Source: Rhodoferax sp. (lineage in GTDB: Bacteria > Pseudomonadota > Gammaproteobacteria > Burkholderiales > Burkholderiaceae_C). Taken from it: a DNA stretch of 40,292 bases. Each line of letters starts with the position of its first letter. Position 1 is the first letter of the stretch. Under the pieces are notes generated by a model that had not been told where the DNA came from, made no database searches, and saw only the letters and a program-made list of their open reading frames with translations. The translations under genes were made by a program, and so were the position numbers. The stretch lies in NCBI RefSeq assembly GCF_025354435.1, contig NZ_JANXMU010000087.1:1-40292 (forward strand). Reading direction: 5' to 3'. Positions 19,362-26,987 of the stretch are shown one piece after another.

Positions 19362-19506
19362 GTTTGCTCCTAAATATTTGTTGTGTGCTGGCGCTTGGTT
19401 ACGCCACGGCCTACCACCTGCGATGGGCCGCAAAAGGGTTAAGAATGTGTTGAATGGCGTGCGGAGGCCCTCCTATGCTGTGTGCGGCTTGGTTAAATGG
19501 GAACGG
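19362..19506 (-). other. 145-bp intra-operon gap before the binding-protein gene
   Basis: This is the largest gap inside the polyol operon, lying between the permease stop and the binding-protein start. On the - strand it holds a weak possible stem TGGCG/CGCCA and ends in a strong Shine-Dalgarno. I see no T-tract terminator or convincing promoter. It may help give the binding protein a higher expression level, which is inference. Confidence 0.35.
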
Positions 19507-20508
19507 TCAGCCAATGCGGCGCTTGTTGGAGTCCACCGCCACCGCCAAAATAATGACCCCGCCAATCACCACCTGCTGCACAAAAGGCGACACGCCCAGC
19601 AGGTTCAGTCCATTGCGCAGCACGCCGATGGTCAGCACACCCATCAGCGTGCCCCAGATGCTGCCCACGCCGCCCGACAGGCTGGCACCACCAATCACAA
19701 CGGCCGCAATCGTGTCCAGCTCGTAGCCCATGCCGCCGCTGGGTTGGGACGAATCCAGACGCGTGGACATCACCACCCCGGCCAGGCCCGACAGCACGCC
19801 ACACATGGTGTAGACCACCAGGGTCACCTTGCGCACCGGGATCCCGGCCAGGCGCGCCACTTCGGCGCTGCCACCAATAGCATACAGCGCACGCCCTGCC
19901 GCGCGGTACTTCATGAAAATGCCCGCCACGATGGTCAACACAATGAACAGCGCCACCGTAACCGACAGGAAACCGAAGTTGCGGTTGATCGACATCGCCG
20001 AAAACCACTCCGGGTAGCCCACGATCTGCGAGCCGTCCGTGACCATGTTCGCCAGCCCCCGGCAAATCGACATGGTGGCCAGGGTGGCAATAAATGCCGG
20101 CAGGCGCGCATGCGTCACCAGCAAGCCCGACCCCAGCCCGCACAGTGCGCCAATAGCCAGCGCCGCCGCCATGGCCAGAGGCATCGGCACCCCCATGGTG
20201 TTGGACAACCAGCCCATTCCCATCATTGACAGGGCCAGCACCGAGCCCACCGACAAATCAATGCCGCCAATCACGATCACGGCCGTCATGCCCAGCGCCA
20301 TGATGCCCAGCACCGTGAGCTGGTCCAGCACATTCAGCAGGTTGCGAAACGAGAAAAAGGTGTCGGTCGCCAGCGACAAGGCCACGCACAGCACCAGCAG
20401 GCTCAGCTCGGGCCCGTGGTCCACCAGCGTTTTGACCCAGTGCCTGGGGGAGCGCGTTGCCTCTGCGCGAGGCTGTGCTGTGGGCACAGAAGAAGAAGTA
20501 GGGGTCAC
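19507..20508 (-). CDS. Ribose-type sugar ABC importer, permease
   Basis: This is an RbsC/XylH-type inner-membrane permease of about 333 residues with 8-10 hydrophobic helices. The family hallmark IVIGGIDLSVGSVLAL lies in the N-terminal third, and a repeated short-helix region includes IGGASLSGGVGSIWGT. There is no ATG. On the - strand GGAGG is followed by CATC then TTG (20511) and next GTG (20508). The GTG has the better spacing, so I choose it, but TTG is possible and adds one residue. It follows the kinase by 58 bp and forms the importer with the genes at 18432 and 16868. Confidence 0.92.
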   Translation of the reverse strand: MTPTSSSVPTAQPRAEATRSPRHWVKTLVDHGPELSLLVLCVALSLATDTFFSFRNLLNVLDQLTVLGIMALGMTAVIVIGGIDLSVGSVLALSMMGMGWLSNTMGVPMPLAMAAALAIGALCGLGSGLLVTHARLPAFIATLATMSICRGLANMVTDGSQIVGYPEWFSAMSINRNFGFLSVTVALFIVLTIVAGIFMKYRAAGRALYAIGGSAEVARLAGIPVRKVTLVVYTMCGVLSGLAGVVMSTRLDSSQPSGGMGYELDTIAAVVIGGASLSGGVGSIWGTLMGVLTIGVLRNGLNLLGVSPFVQQVVIGGVIILAVAVDSNKRRIG

Positions 20509-20566
20509 CAAGATGCCTCCGAAAAATGCGTGAAGAATGCGTGTCAGTTCGTGTGAAAAAGACGGC

Positions 20567-22024
20567 TCAATGCAGCCGCGCGCGCGCCACCGCCAAGGCC
20601 CAGCGCTGGCGGCTCAAGGCCACTGGTTCCGCAGGTGTACCGGCCAGCACATCGCTTTGCTGGCGCGGCAGTGCCTGGAGCGCGGCTATATCCCAGACCC
20701 CCGCCTGCAAACCCGCCAGATGGGCTACGCCCAGGGCCGACAACTCCGGGTCGGCGCACTGCACCACCGGACGGGCGGTATAGGCCGACAGCATGTCCAG
20801 CAAGCGCGGGTTGCGCGAGGGGCCACCGTCCAGATACAGTTTGTGGATACCGGCCACGCTCTGGTCCATGGCCGCCACCACATCCGCCACCTGGTGCGCG
20901 ATGGACTCCAGCCCGGCCGCCAGCAGCGCCGACTTGCCCGCGCTCAGCGTCAGCCCGCTAACCAAACCTGTGGCCTGCGTATCCCACCAGGGTGCGCCCA
21001 GCCCGTTAAAGCCCGGCACCAGACACACGCCATGGCTGTCGCTGCGGGATGCAATGTCCAACGCCTCGTCCAGCGGTATTTCGAACACATCGGCCAACCA
21101 GCGGAGGGTGGCCCCGGCGGCGCGGATATTGCCCTCCAGCGCCTGCACCGGCCCCTGGCCTGCATCCCAGGCGATGGTCAGGCACAGGCCGGGATGGTGC
21201 GCCCCCCCGCTGTGCGTCAAGGCCATGACCGAGGAACCCGTACCCAAGGTCGCCTTGACCTGGCCCGGAGCAAAACCGCCATGGGCAAACAGCGCCGCAT
21301 GCGAATCGGCCATCACCGACAACACCGGCACGCCGCGTAAAGCCGGGTGCAAGGCATCCGCCTGCGCAAAATGCCCGCGTGACGGCAGCACCCGCGGCAG
21401 CAGTTGGCGCGGTACGCCAAACAGCTCCAGCAAACCCGTATCCCAGTCCCCGGTATGCACATTCAGCAGTTGGGTGCGCGATGCATTGCCCACCTCGGTC
21501 ACACCCTCGGCCCCCAGGCGATTGAGCAAATAGGCATCCACCGTGCCTGCGCACCATTGGCCCGAGCGGGCCATCTGGCGCTGCGGATCAAATGCATCCA
21601 GCAGCCAGCCGAGTTTGAGGGCCGAAAACATCGGGTCCAGCGGCAGGCCCGAGCGCGTGCGCACCATGGACTCCACCGCATCGGTGTGCAAACGGTCGCG
21701 CAAGGCCACCGTGCGCTGGTCTTGCCAGCTCAGCAAGGGGGTGACGGCACGGCCATCGCTGCGCCGCCACACCACGGCCGATTCGCGCTGCGTGCTGATC
21801 CCCACACCGACCACTTGCACGCCCGGCTGCTGCGCCAGACACGCATCCACGGCCTGCTGCACGCTTTGCCAGATTTCCTCGGCATCCTGCTCGACCCAGC
21901 CAGGCTGCGGCAAGTACTCCGACAGCGGTGCCGTCGCTTTGGCCACCATGCGGCCCGACGCATCCACCAAAATGCATTTGGTGGCGCTGGTGCCCTGGTC
22001 GATGGCAAGAAGGTGCGCTGCCAT
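20567..22024 (-). CDS. FGGY-family carbohydrate kinase, glycerol-kinase-like
   Basis: This 485-residue FGGY kinase is predicted to phosphorylate a polyol or ketose made inside the cell. The N-terminal ATPase motif is DQGTSATK. Glycerol-kinase-like features include GWVEQDAEEIW, STQRESAVVW and NASRTQLLNVHTGDWD. The catalytic aspartate is in VMADSHAALF, and the C-terminal family signature is LYLDGGPSRNP. It reads closer to GlpK than to xylulokinase. A housekeeping glycerol kinase role is unlikely, however, because it sits 3 bp after a split transketolase and upstream of a ribose-type importer and two polyol dehydrogenases. Apulose kinase and erythritol kinase are other FGGY possibilities; the substrate is unproven. 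Confidence 0.9.
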   Translation of the reverse strand: MAAHLLAIDQGTSATKCILVDASGRMVAKATAPLSEYLPQPGWVEQDAEEIWQSVQQAVDACLAQQPGVQVVGVGISTQRESAVVWRRSDGRAVTPLLSWQDQRTVALRDRLHTDAVESMVRTRSGLPLDPMFSALKLGWLLDAFDPQRQMARSGQWCAGTVDAYLLNRLGAEGVTEVGNASRTQLLNVHTGDWDTGLLELFGVPRQLLPRVLPSRGHFAQADALHPALRGVPVLSVMADSHAALFAHGGFAPGQVKATLGTGSSVMALTHSGGAHHPGLCLTIAWDAGQGPVQALEGNIRAAGATLRWLADVFEIPLDEALDIASRSDSHGVCLVPGFNGLGAPWWDTQATGLVSGLTLSAGKSALLAAGLESIAHQVADVVAAMDQSVAGIHKLYLDGGPSRNPRLLDMLSAYTARPVVQCADPELSALGVAHLAGLQAGVWDIAALQALPRQQSDVLAGTPAEPVALSRQRWALAVARARLH

Positions 22025-22027
22025 GGA

Positions 22028-22990
22028 TCAGCCTTTGCGGGCGGCCACCAGGGCGCGCGCTTGTTGTGCAATGCCCTCGGCGGTCAGGCCGAAATGCTGC
22101 AATAAAAATGTGGTGCTGCCCGTGGGCGCAAAGCCGGGCACGCCCATGATGCGCACCGGCACCGGGTGGTGTTGCACCACCAGTTCGGCCACGGCACCGC
22201 CCAGACCACCGGTCACTATGCCCTCCTCCACCGTCACGATTGCGCCGGTTTCTCGCGCGGCGCGCAGCACGGCATCGGTATCCAGCGGCTTCACCGACGA
22301 GGCATTGATGACCCGAGCCGCAATCCCCTCGCGGCCCAGTAGTTCGGCCGCTTCCAGGGCCCGCGACACCATGGTGCCGATGGCGATCAGCGCCACATCC
22401 GAGCCGTCGCGCAAGGTGACCGACTTGCCCAGGGCGAACACATGGTCGTCCGGTAGCACCGCAGGCACTTTGTAGCGACCAATGCGCAGAAAGGCCGGGC
22501 CACCCGAGGCCACAAACCAGCGCATCGCCGCACGCGTCTCCGCCGGGTCGGCTGGCACTACCACCGGCAGGTCACCAATCGCCCGCATCCAGGCCAGATC
22601 TTCGATCGAATGGTGGGTGGGGCCCAGCTCGCCATAGGCCATGCCGGGGCTCATGCCGCACAAGGCCACCTGGAAGTTGGAATACGCGATGTCGGCCTTG
22701 ATCTGCTCCAGTGCCCGGCCCGTCAAAAAGGGCGACGCGGCACACACGAAGGGTACAAACCCGCCATTGGCCAGGCCCGCGGCCACGCCCACCATGTTCT
22801 GCTCGGCAATGCCCACATTCACCAGGCGGTCGGGAAACTCTTTTCTGAAAGCCCCCAGGTTGCTGGAACCCACCGAGTCGTTGCACACGGCAACGATGCG
22901 CGGGTCCAGGCGGGCCATGGCGGTCAACTCATCGGCAAACGCCTGGCGGCAATCGAACGTGCCTGCGGCGCTGTTGTCTTCTTTGCTCAT
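22028..22990 (-). CDS. Transketolase-like protein, C-terminal (pyrimidine/C) subunit
   Basis: This 320-residue polypeptide corresponds to the second half of transketolase: the TPP pyrimidine-binding domain and the C-terminal domain. The catalytic glutamate is in VNVGIAEQNM. Motifs YGELGPTHHSIEDLA and VTVEEGIVTGGLGGAV are typical of the DXS/transketolase C half. With the preceding gene it makes a complete two-subunit enzyme. Its GTG-free ATG start overlaps the N-subunit stop by 4 bp (ATGA), so equal translation is expected. Split transketolases of this type are known in archaea and in dedicated catabolic loci, including apulose-4-phosphate transketolase (AptA/AptB). Confidence 0.92.
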   Translation of the reverse strand: MSKEDNSAAGTFDCRQAFADELTAMARLDPRIVAVCNDSVGSSNLGAFRKEFPDRLVNVGIAEQNMVGVAAGLANGGFVPFVCAASPFLTGRALEQIKADIAYSNFQVALCGMSPGMAYGELGPTHHSIEDLAWMRAIGDLPVVVPADPAETRAAMRWFVASGGPAFLRIGRYKVPAVLPDDHVFALGKSVTLRDGSDVALIAIGTMVSRALEAAELLGREGIAARVINASSVKPLDTDAVLRAARETGAIVTVEEGIVTGGLGGAVAELVVQHHPVPVRIMGVPGFAPTGSTTFLLQHFGLTAEGIAQQARALVAARKG

Positions 22991-23901
22991 GCGGCCAACT
23001 CCTTCAACGCGGCTTCATACTGGGCGGTGCTAGGCACCTTGTGGTGCCATTCCACGCCGTTTTCCATAAAAGAAACGCCTTTGCCCTTGATGGTGTTGGC
23101 GATCACGAAGCGCGGGCGCTGCGGATGGGGCGTGGTCAACGCGGCCAGCAGCTCGGCGTGGTTGTGGCCGTCCACCGTCACCACGTCCCAGCCAAATGCG
23201 GCCCACTTGTCGGCCAGCGGCTCCAGTTCATTGGTGTCGGCGGTGCTGGCACCTTGCTGCAGGCGGTTGCAGTCCACCACGGCGGTCAGCGAGCCCAGGC
23301 CCCGGTGGGCAGCGCACATGGCAGCCTCCCAGTTGCTGCCCTCTTGCAGCTCGCCATCGCCCAGCACCACAAAGGTACGCCAATCTTTTTTGGCAATCTG
23401 CGCCGCAGTGGCGCAACCCACGGCCACCGGCAAACCATGGCCCAGCGGGCCGGTATTGGTTTCCACACCCGGTATCTTTTGCCTGTTGGGGTGGCCATTC
23501 AGGGGTGACAGGTCGGCCACGAAATGCTGCAGCCGATCGGGCGAGAAAAACCCGCAGGCCGCCAGCGTGGAGTACAAGGCCGCCGCGCAGTGCCCTTTGC
23601 TCAGGATGAAACGGTCACGGTCGGCCCACTGGGGCTGGGCCGGGTCGATGCGCAGCACCGCCTCGAATAGCGTGGCCAGGATATCTGTCACCGAAAAATC
23701 GCCGCCGATATGGCCCAGGCCCGCCGCATGGATCATGTGCAGCACTTGGCGCCGGGTGCCGCGGCTGGCCTCGGCCAACAAGGCAGCTTGCTCCGATGCA
23801 GAGGCTAGCGCCCAGTGTGCACGGCGCTGTTGCCAGGCTTCGACGTGCTGGAGGTCCACGCTAAGCGCTTGGGCCGGGTCCGTTGTCAGATTTTTTTGCA
23901 T
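22987..23901 (-). CDS. Transketolase-like protein, N-terminal (diphosphate-binding) subunit
   Basis: This first gene of the nine-gene polyol operon has 304 residues. It covers the TPP diphosphate-binding half of transketolase: GHIGGDFSVTDILATL, SKGHCAAALY, GPLGHGLPVAVG and the GDG-N motif GDGELQEGSNWEAA with VVDCN. Together with the next gene (624 residues in total) it should transfer a two-carbon ketol unit from a ketose phosphate to an aldose phosphate. No Shine-Dalgarno precedes the ATG at 23901. The leader from the predicted -10 box is only about 20 nt and AT-rich. The ATG at 23914 is out of frame. Confidence 0.92.
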   Translation of the reverse strand: MQKNLTTDPAQALSVDLQHVEAWQQRRAHWALASASEQAALLAEASRGTRRQVLHMIHAAGLGHIGGDFSVTDILATLFEAVLRIDPAQPQWADRDRFILSKGHCAAALYSTLAACGFFSPDRLQHFVADLSPLNGHPNRQKIPGVETNTGPLGHGLPVAVGCATAAQIAKKDWRTFVVLGDGELQEGSNWEAAMCAAHRGLGSLTAVVDCNRLQQGASTADTNELEPLADKWAAFGWDVVTVDGHNHAELLAALTTPHPQRPRFVIANTIKGKGVSFMENGVEWHHKVPSTAQYEAALKELAA

Positions 23902-23905
23902 ATTT

Positions 23906-23936
23906 ATTCATGTGTGAATTTATAGTTTTAATTATA
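23906..23936 (-). promoter_or_regulatory. Polyol operon promoter with palindromic operator
   Basis: On the - strand a perfect -10 hexamer TATAAT lies at 23931-23936, 29 nt before the ATG. The -35 region is poor. Just downstream of the expected start site is the palindrome ATTCA (23906-23910) - TGTG - TGAAT (23915-23919), well placed for repression. A weak -35 also allows activation. The SorC-family protein at 15863 is the obvious candidate binder, which is inference. Confidence 0.55.
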
Positions 23937-24087
23937 GGAATGCCGGAAAAAATGCGTATCAGGGTTTTCACCGGGATGGCATTACGCGCAGGCCCAGCAG
24001 AGGTATAACGACCCACCCAGCGCTACCGTGCGGTGCGGCAAGTCCATGGCATTGGCAGCAGTCTTTATATTTATTGCTGCATAATTT

Positions 24088-24130
24088 ATAGCTACTTGTG
24101 TAAGTAGCTATTGCGCTAGATGCCAATTTC
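24088..24130 (+). repeat. 43-bp CTAG-type palindromic repeat, copy b (upstream of the LysE gene)
   Basis: This copy begins ATAGCTACTT (24088-24097), followed after GTGT by the perfect inverted arm AAGTAGCTAT (24102-24111), then TGCGCTAGATGCC. It ends 18 bp before the LysE-family start, so it may fall in that gene's promoter or leader. Confidence 0.7.
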
Positions 24131-24147
24131 ATTCGGAATATTTTGCT

Positions 24148-24777
24148 ATGGAAACTTTCACCACTCTCGCCAGCATCCTGGCCGTGTTGTTCATTGGCGT
24201 GATCAGCCCTGGCCCCAGTTTTGTGCTGGTGGCGCGCACGGCCATTGGCAGCTCGCGCCAGGCCGGGGTGGCTTCTGCCGTGGGCATGGCGGCTGGTGCC
24301 TGTGTGCTGAGCGTGGTGGCCTTGCTGGGGCTGCACGCCTTGTTGCAGCAGGTGCCCCTGGCCTACTGGGCGCTGAAGCTGGTAGGCGGCGTGTACCTGC
24401 TGTACCTGGGCTTCAAGATCTGGCAAGGTACCAAGACACCGCTGGTGCTGGCCGATGCGGGCCCGCTCACCCAGGCCGGTGTGCGGCGGCACTTCTTGAT
24501 TGGCGCGGGCACCATGGTCAGCAACCCCAAGGCTGCGGTGGTGTATGGCGTGATCTTCGCGGCGCTGTTGCCGCATACGCCGTCGCTGGCGCTGAGCCTG
24601 GCCCTGCCGCCCAGCGTGTTTGTACTGGAAGGCAGCTGGTACCTGCTGGTGGCGTTGGCCCTGTCGTCGGCCCGGCCACGGCAAACCTATTTGCGGGCCA
24701 AGACTGCGATTGACCGGGTGACGGGGGTGGTGCTGGGGCTTCTGGGCATCAAGCTATTGCTATCTTCATCGCAGTAG
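24148..24777 (+). CDS. LysE/RhtB-family amino acid exporter
   Basis: This 209-residue membrane protein has about six hydrophobic helices and the N-terminal family signature VISPGPSFVLVARTAIGSS. The motif SNPKAAVVYGVIFAA lies in the middle. Family members export amino acids or their derivatives (lysine, threonine, homoserine lactone and others); the specific substrate cannot be assigned. It is transcribed divergently from the polyol operon and converges on the LacI gene, so it appears to be a single-gene unit unrelated to either sugar locus. No clear Shine-Dalgarno precedes the ATG. Confidence 0.9.
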   Translation: METFTTLASILAVLFIGVISPGPSFVLVARTAIGSSRQAGVASAVGMAAGACVLSVVALLGLHALLQQVPLAYWALKLVGGVYLLYLGFKIWQGTKTPLVLADAGPLTQAGVRRHFLIGAGTMVSNPKAAVVYGVIFAALLPHTPSLALSLALPPSVFVLEGSWYLLVALALSSARPRQTYLRAKTAIDRVTGVVLGLLGIKLLLSSSQ

Positions 24778-24823
24778 CCGCGCAGCCAAATACAGCATCC
24801 ACGCACTGCGTGCTATTTAATAT

Positions 24824-24866
24824 ATAGCTACTAGTGTAGGCTTTATATACACTAAAGACACTTTTA
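24824..24866 (+). repeat. 43-bp CTAG-type palindromic repeat, copy c (LysE-LacI convergent gap)
   Basis: This copy begins ATAGCTACTAGTGTA and has an inverted repeat TAGTGTA (24832-24838) with TACACTA (24848-24854). It occupies the 93-bp gap between two convergent genes. It is the only hairpin there and might act as a transcription end in either direction. Confidence 0.7.
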
Positions 24867-24870
24867 ACGC

Positions 24871-25938
24871 CTAATTTTTGGCCTTGGCCAGCTGCGCACC
24901 GCAGGACTCGCGCACCACAAGTTCCACCGGCCGCTCCGGGTAGAGCACCTGTGGCACGGGCTCGCGGCGCAGCAGGGCCAGCAGCATGGCCATGGCCTCG
25001 CGGCACAGGCCGATGGTGTCGGTGCGCACGGTGGTCAGCGGGGACGAGGCGAACTCGGCCATCGGGATGTCGTCGTAGCCCACCAGAGCGATGTCCTCTG
25101 GTACCCGTAAACCCGCTTCCTTGAGCGCCTTGATGGCGCCAAAGGCGATGGTGTCATTGCCCGCAAACAGCGCGGTAAACGGCACTTTGCGGGCCAACAG
25201 CTCCTGTGTGGCGCGGTAGCCGCTGGCGGCGCTGATGTCGGCGTAGGCGCACCAGGCGGGATCGATGGGCAGGCCGTGGTCGGCCATGGCTTCGCGCCAG
25301 CCGCGCTCGCGCTCGTTGACGGCCAGGTACTCGGGCTGGGCGAAGTTGACGAAGGCGATCTGGGTATGGCCCAGGCCGACCAGGTGGTTGACCAGCATCT
25401 TGGCGGCCACCGAGGTGTCGTTGCCGGTGGTGTGGTAGCGCCCCATGTCCGGCAGGCCGGTGCCGAACACCACCAGGGGGATGCCCGCGTCGGCAATGCT
25501 GGCCAGGTACTGGCGGCCTGCTTCGCTGGGGTTGACCACGATCAATCCGTCGATACGGCGGCTGCGCACCAGGTCCACAAAGGCCCCGGGTTCGCGGCCC
25601 TCGTCGTCGCTGGACTCGATCAGCATCTTCAGGCCATGCTGGTGGCACTGTTCGTTGATGCTGGCTACCAGCTGCGCCAAAAACACGTCCACATACAGGT
25701 GCGCGGCCTTGGGGATGACCAGGGCCACTGTGCTGGTAGAGCCGCCCGCCAGCGTGCGCGCAGCGGCATTGGGCTCGTAGCCGATGTCGCGCGCGGCGGC
25801 CAGTACCTTCTCGCGGGTGGCTTCGCTGATGCCCTGGTCGCGCACATTGTTCAGCACGAAAGACACGGTGGTACGCGACACACCGGCACGGCGCGCGACC
25901 TCGTTGCTGGTGGGTGGGGATTTCAAGGAAGAAGTCAT
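24871..25938 (-). CDS. LacI-family regulator of the alpha-galactoside operon
   Basis: This 355-residue LacI/GalR-type regulator has an N-terminal helix-turn-helix (SNEVARRAGVSRTTVSFVLNN) and a hinge helix ending ARTLAGG. A periplasmic-binding-protein-like effector domain begins STSTVALVIPK. It is transcribed away from the galactoside operon. The shared 115-bp gap contains two copies of a 14-bp near-palindrome with the central CG typical of LacI-family operators. It is therefore the probable local repressor, relieved by an alpha-galactoside or galactose. It could also repress its own promoter. Confidence 0.92.
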   Translation of the reverse strand: MTSSLKSPPTSNEVARRAGVSRTTVSFVLNNVRDQGISEATREKVLAAARDIGYEPNAAARTLAGGSTSTVALVIPKAAHLYVDVFLAQLVASINEQCHQHGLKMLIESSDDEGREPGAFVDLVRSRRIDGLIVVNPSEAGRQYLASIADAGIPLVVFGTGLPDMGRYHTTGNDTSVAAKMLVNHLVGLGHTQIAFVNFAQPEYLAVNERERGWREAMADHGLPIDPAWCAYADISAASGYRATQELLARKVPFTALFAGNDTIAFGAIKALKEAGLRVPEDIALVGYDDIPMAEFASSPLTTVRTDTIGLCREAMAMLLALLRREPVPQVLYPERPVELVVRESCGAQLAKAKN

Positions 25939-25985
25939 GTGGTTGGCATCGTAGCCGATACGGTGAATACACGTTTCCCCTAATA

Positions 25986-25999
25986 CTAACTCGCGTTAC
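25986..25999. promoter_or_regulatory. LacI-type operator, site 1
   Basis: CTAACTCGCGTTAC is a near-palindrome with arms TAAC/GTTA around a central CG. It is part of a 15-bp sequence TACTAACTCGCGTTA (25984-25998) repeated exactly at 26017-26031. It lies in the divergent gap between the LacI gene and the first permease gene. Confidence 0.7.
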
Positions 26000-26018
26000 C
26001 TAAATTATCATGCGTCTA

Positions 26019-26032
26019 CTAACTCGCGTTAG
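26019..26032. promoter_or_regulatory. LacI-type operator, site 2
   Basis: CTAACTCGCGTTAG has perfect outer arms CTAAC/GTTAG. Its centre is 33 bp from site 1, about three helical turns, allowing two dimers on one DNA face. It lies 21 bp before the permease ATG, so bound repressor would block transcription of the galactoside operon. Confidence 0.72.
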
Positions 26033-26053
26033 ATACCAAAAACAGGAGACCCG

Positions 26054-26974
26054 ATGGCAGCCCCCTCTTCGCAATCCCAGCAATCCCCGCATGCCCTCAG
26101 CCCCACCCGGCGGGCCGAGACCCTGACCGCCTGGGCCCTGGTTCTGCCCGCCTTCATCGGCTTCATGGTGTTCTACGCCTGGCCCACGTTGCGCGCCATC
26201 GAGATCAGCTTCACCGACTGGAACCTGCTGCGCAGCCCGAAGTTCGTCGGTCTGGCCAACTACGCCGCCATGTTGGAAGACGGCAAGTTCTGGCAGGGCA
26301 TGAAACTGTCGGCCTACTACGTGGTACTGAACATTCCGCTGCAAATCGTGCTGGGCCTGTTCCTGGCGGTGGCGATGGACCGGCTGACCAAGTCGCTGTT
26401 CGTCAAGTCCCTGGTGCTGCTGCCCTACCTGCTGTCCAACGTGCTGGTGGCCATGATGTGGCTGTGGATGCTGGACCCGTTGCTGGGCTTTGTGAACGCG
26501 CTCATCACCGGCATCGGTTTCGAGGCGCAGCCTTTCTTTGGCGGCGCAGACCAGGCGCTGCTGACGGTGGCGGCGGTGAACATCTGGCGGCACATGGGCC
26601 TGGTGTCCATGCTGTTTTTGGCCGGTCTGCAAAACATCCCGCGCCACCTGTACGAAGCCGCTGCGCTAGAAGGTGCGAGCGAATGGCAGATGTTCTGCCG
26701 CGTCACGCTGCCGCTGCTGCGCCCGGTGATGGTGTTTGTGCTGGTCACCAGCGTGACGGGTTCGTTCCAGATCTTCGACACCATCGCCGTGACCACCAAC
26801 GGCGGCCCGCTGGACTCCACCCGCGTCATCGTCCACTACATCGTGCAAAACGCCTTCAGCTTCTACAAGATGGGCTACGCCTCGGCCATGTCGATGGCGC
26901 TGTGTGTGGTGATGGTGCTCTATACGGTATTTCAGATGCGCGTCATGAACGCCTCGCAAAACGACTTGGCTTGA
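26054..26974 (+). CDS. Alpha-galactoside ABC importer, MalF-type permease
   Basis: This 306-residue inner-membrane permease of the carbohydrate uptake family 1 has about six membrane helices. The EAA loop EAAALEGASEWQMF contacts the ATPase. It opens the galactoside operon, with Shine-Dalgarno CAGGAGA before the ATG and the LacI-type operators directly upstream. It forms a heterodimer with the permease encoded 13 bp downstream. The substrate is inferred from the two alpha-galactosidases and galT/galK in the same operon: raffinose-type oligosaccharides, melibiose or galactosyl-glycerol are all possible. Confidence 0.92.
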   Translation: MAAPSSQSQQSPHALSPTRRAETLTAWALVLPAFIGFMVFYAWPTLRAIEISFTDWNLLRSPKFVGLANYAAMLEDGKFWQGMKLSAYYVVLNIPLQIVLGLFLAVAMDRLTKSLFVKSLVLLPYLLSNVLVAMMWLWMLDPLLGFVNALITGIGFEAQPFFGGADQALLTVAAVNIWRHMGLVSMLFLAGLQNIPRHLYEAAALEGASEWQMFCRVTLPLLRPVMVFVLVTSVTGSFQIFDTIAVTTNGGPLDSTRVIVHYIVQNAFSFYKMGYASAMSMALCVVMVLYTVFQMRVMNASQNDLA

Positions 26975-26987
26975 AGGAAACCACACC

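Noticed and set aside
20567-22024. Housekeeping glycerol kinase (glpK)
   Set aside because: The motifs are GlpK-like, but there is no glpF or glpD nearby. The gene is embedded with a split transketolase, ribose-type importer and polyol dehydrogenases.
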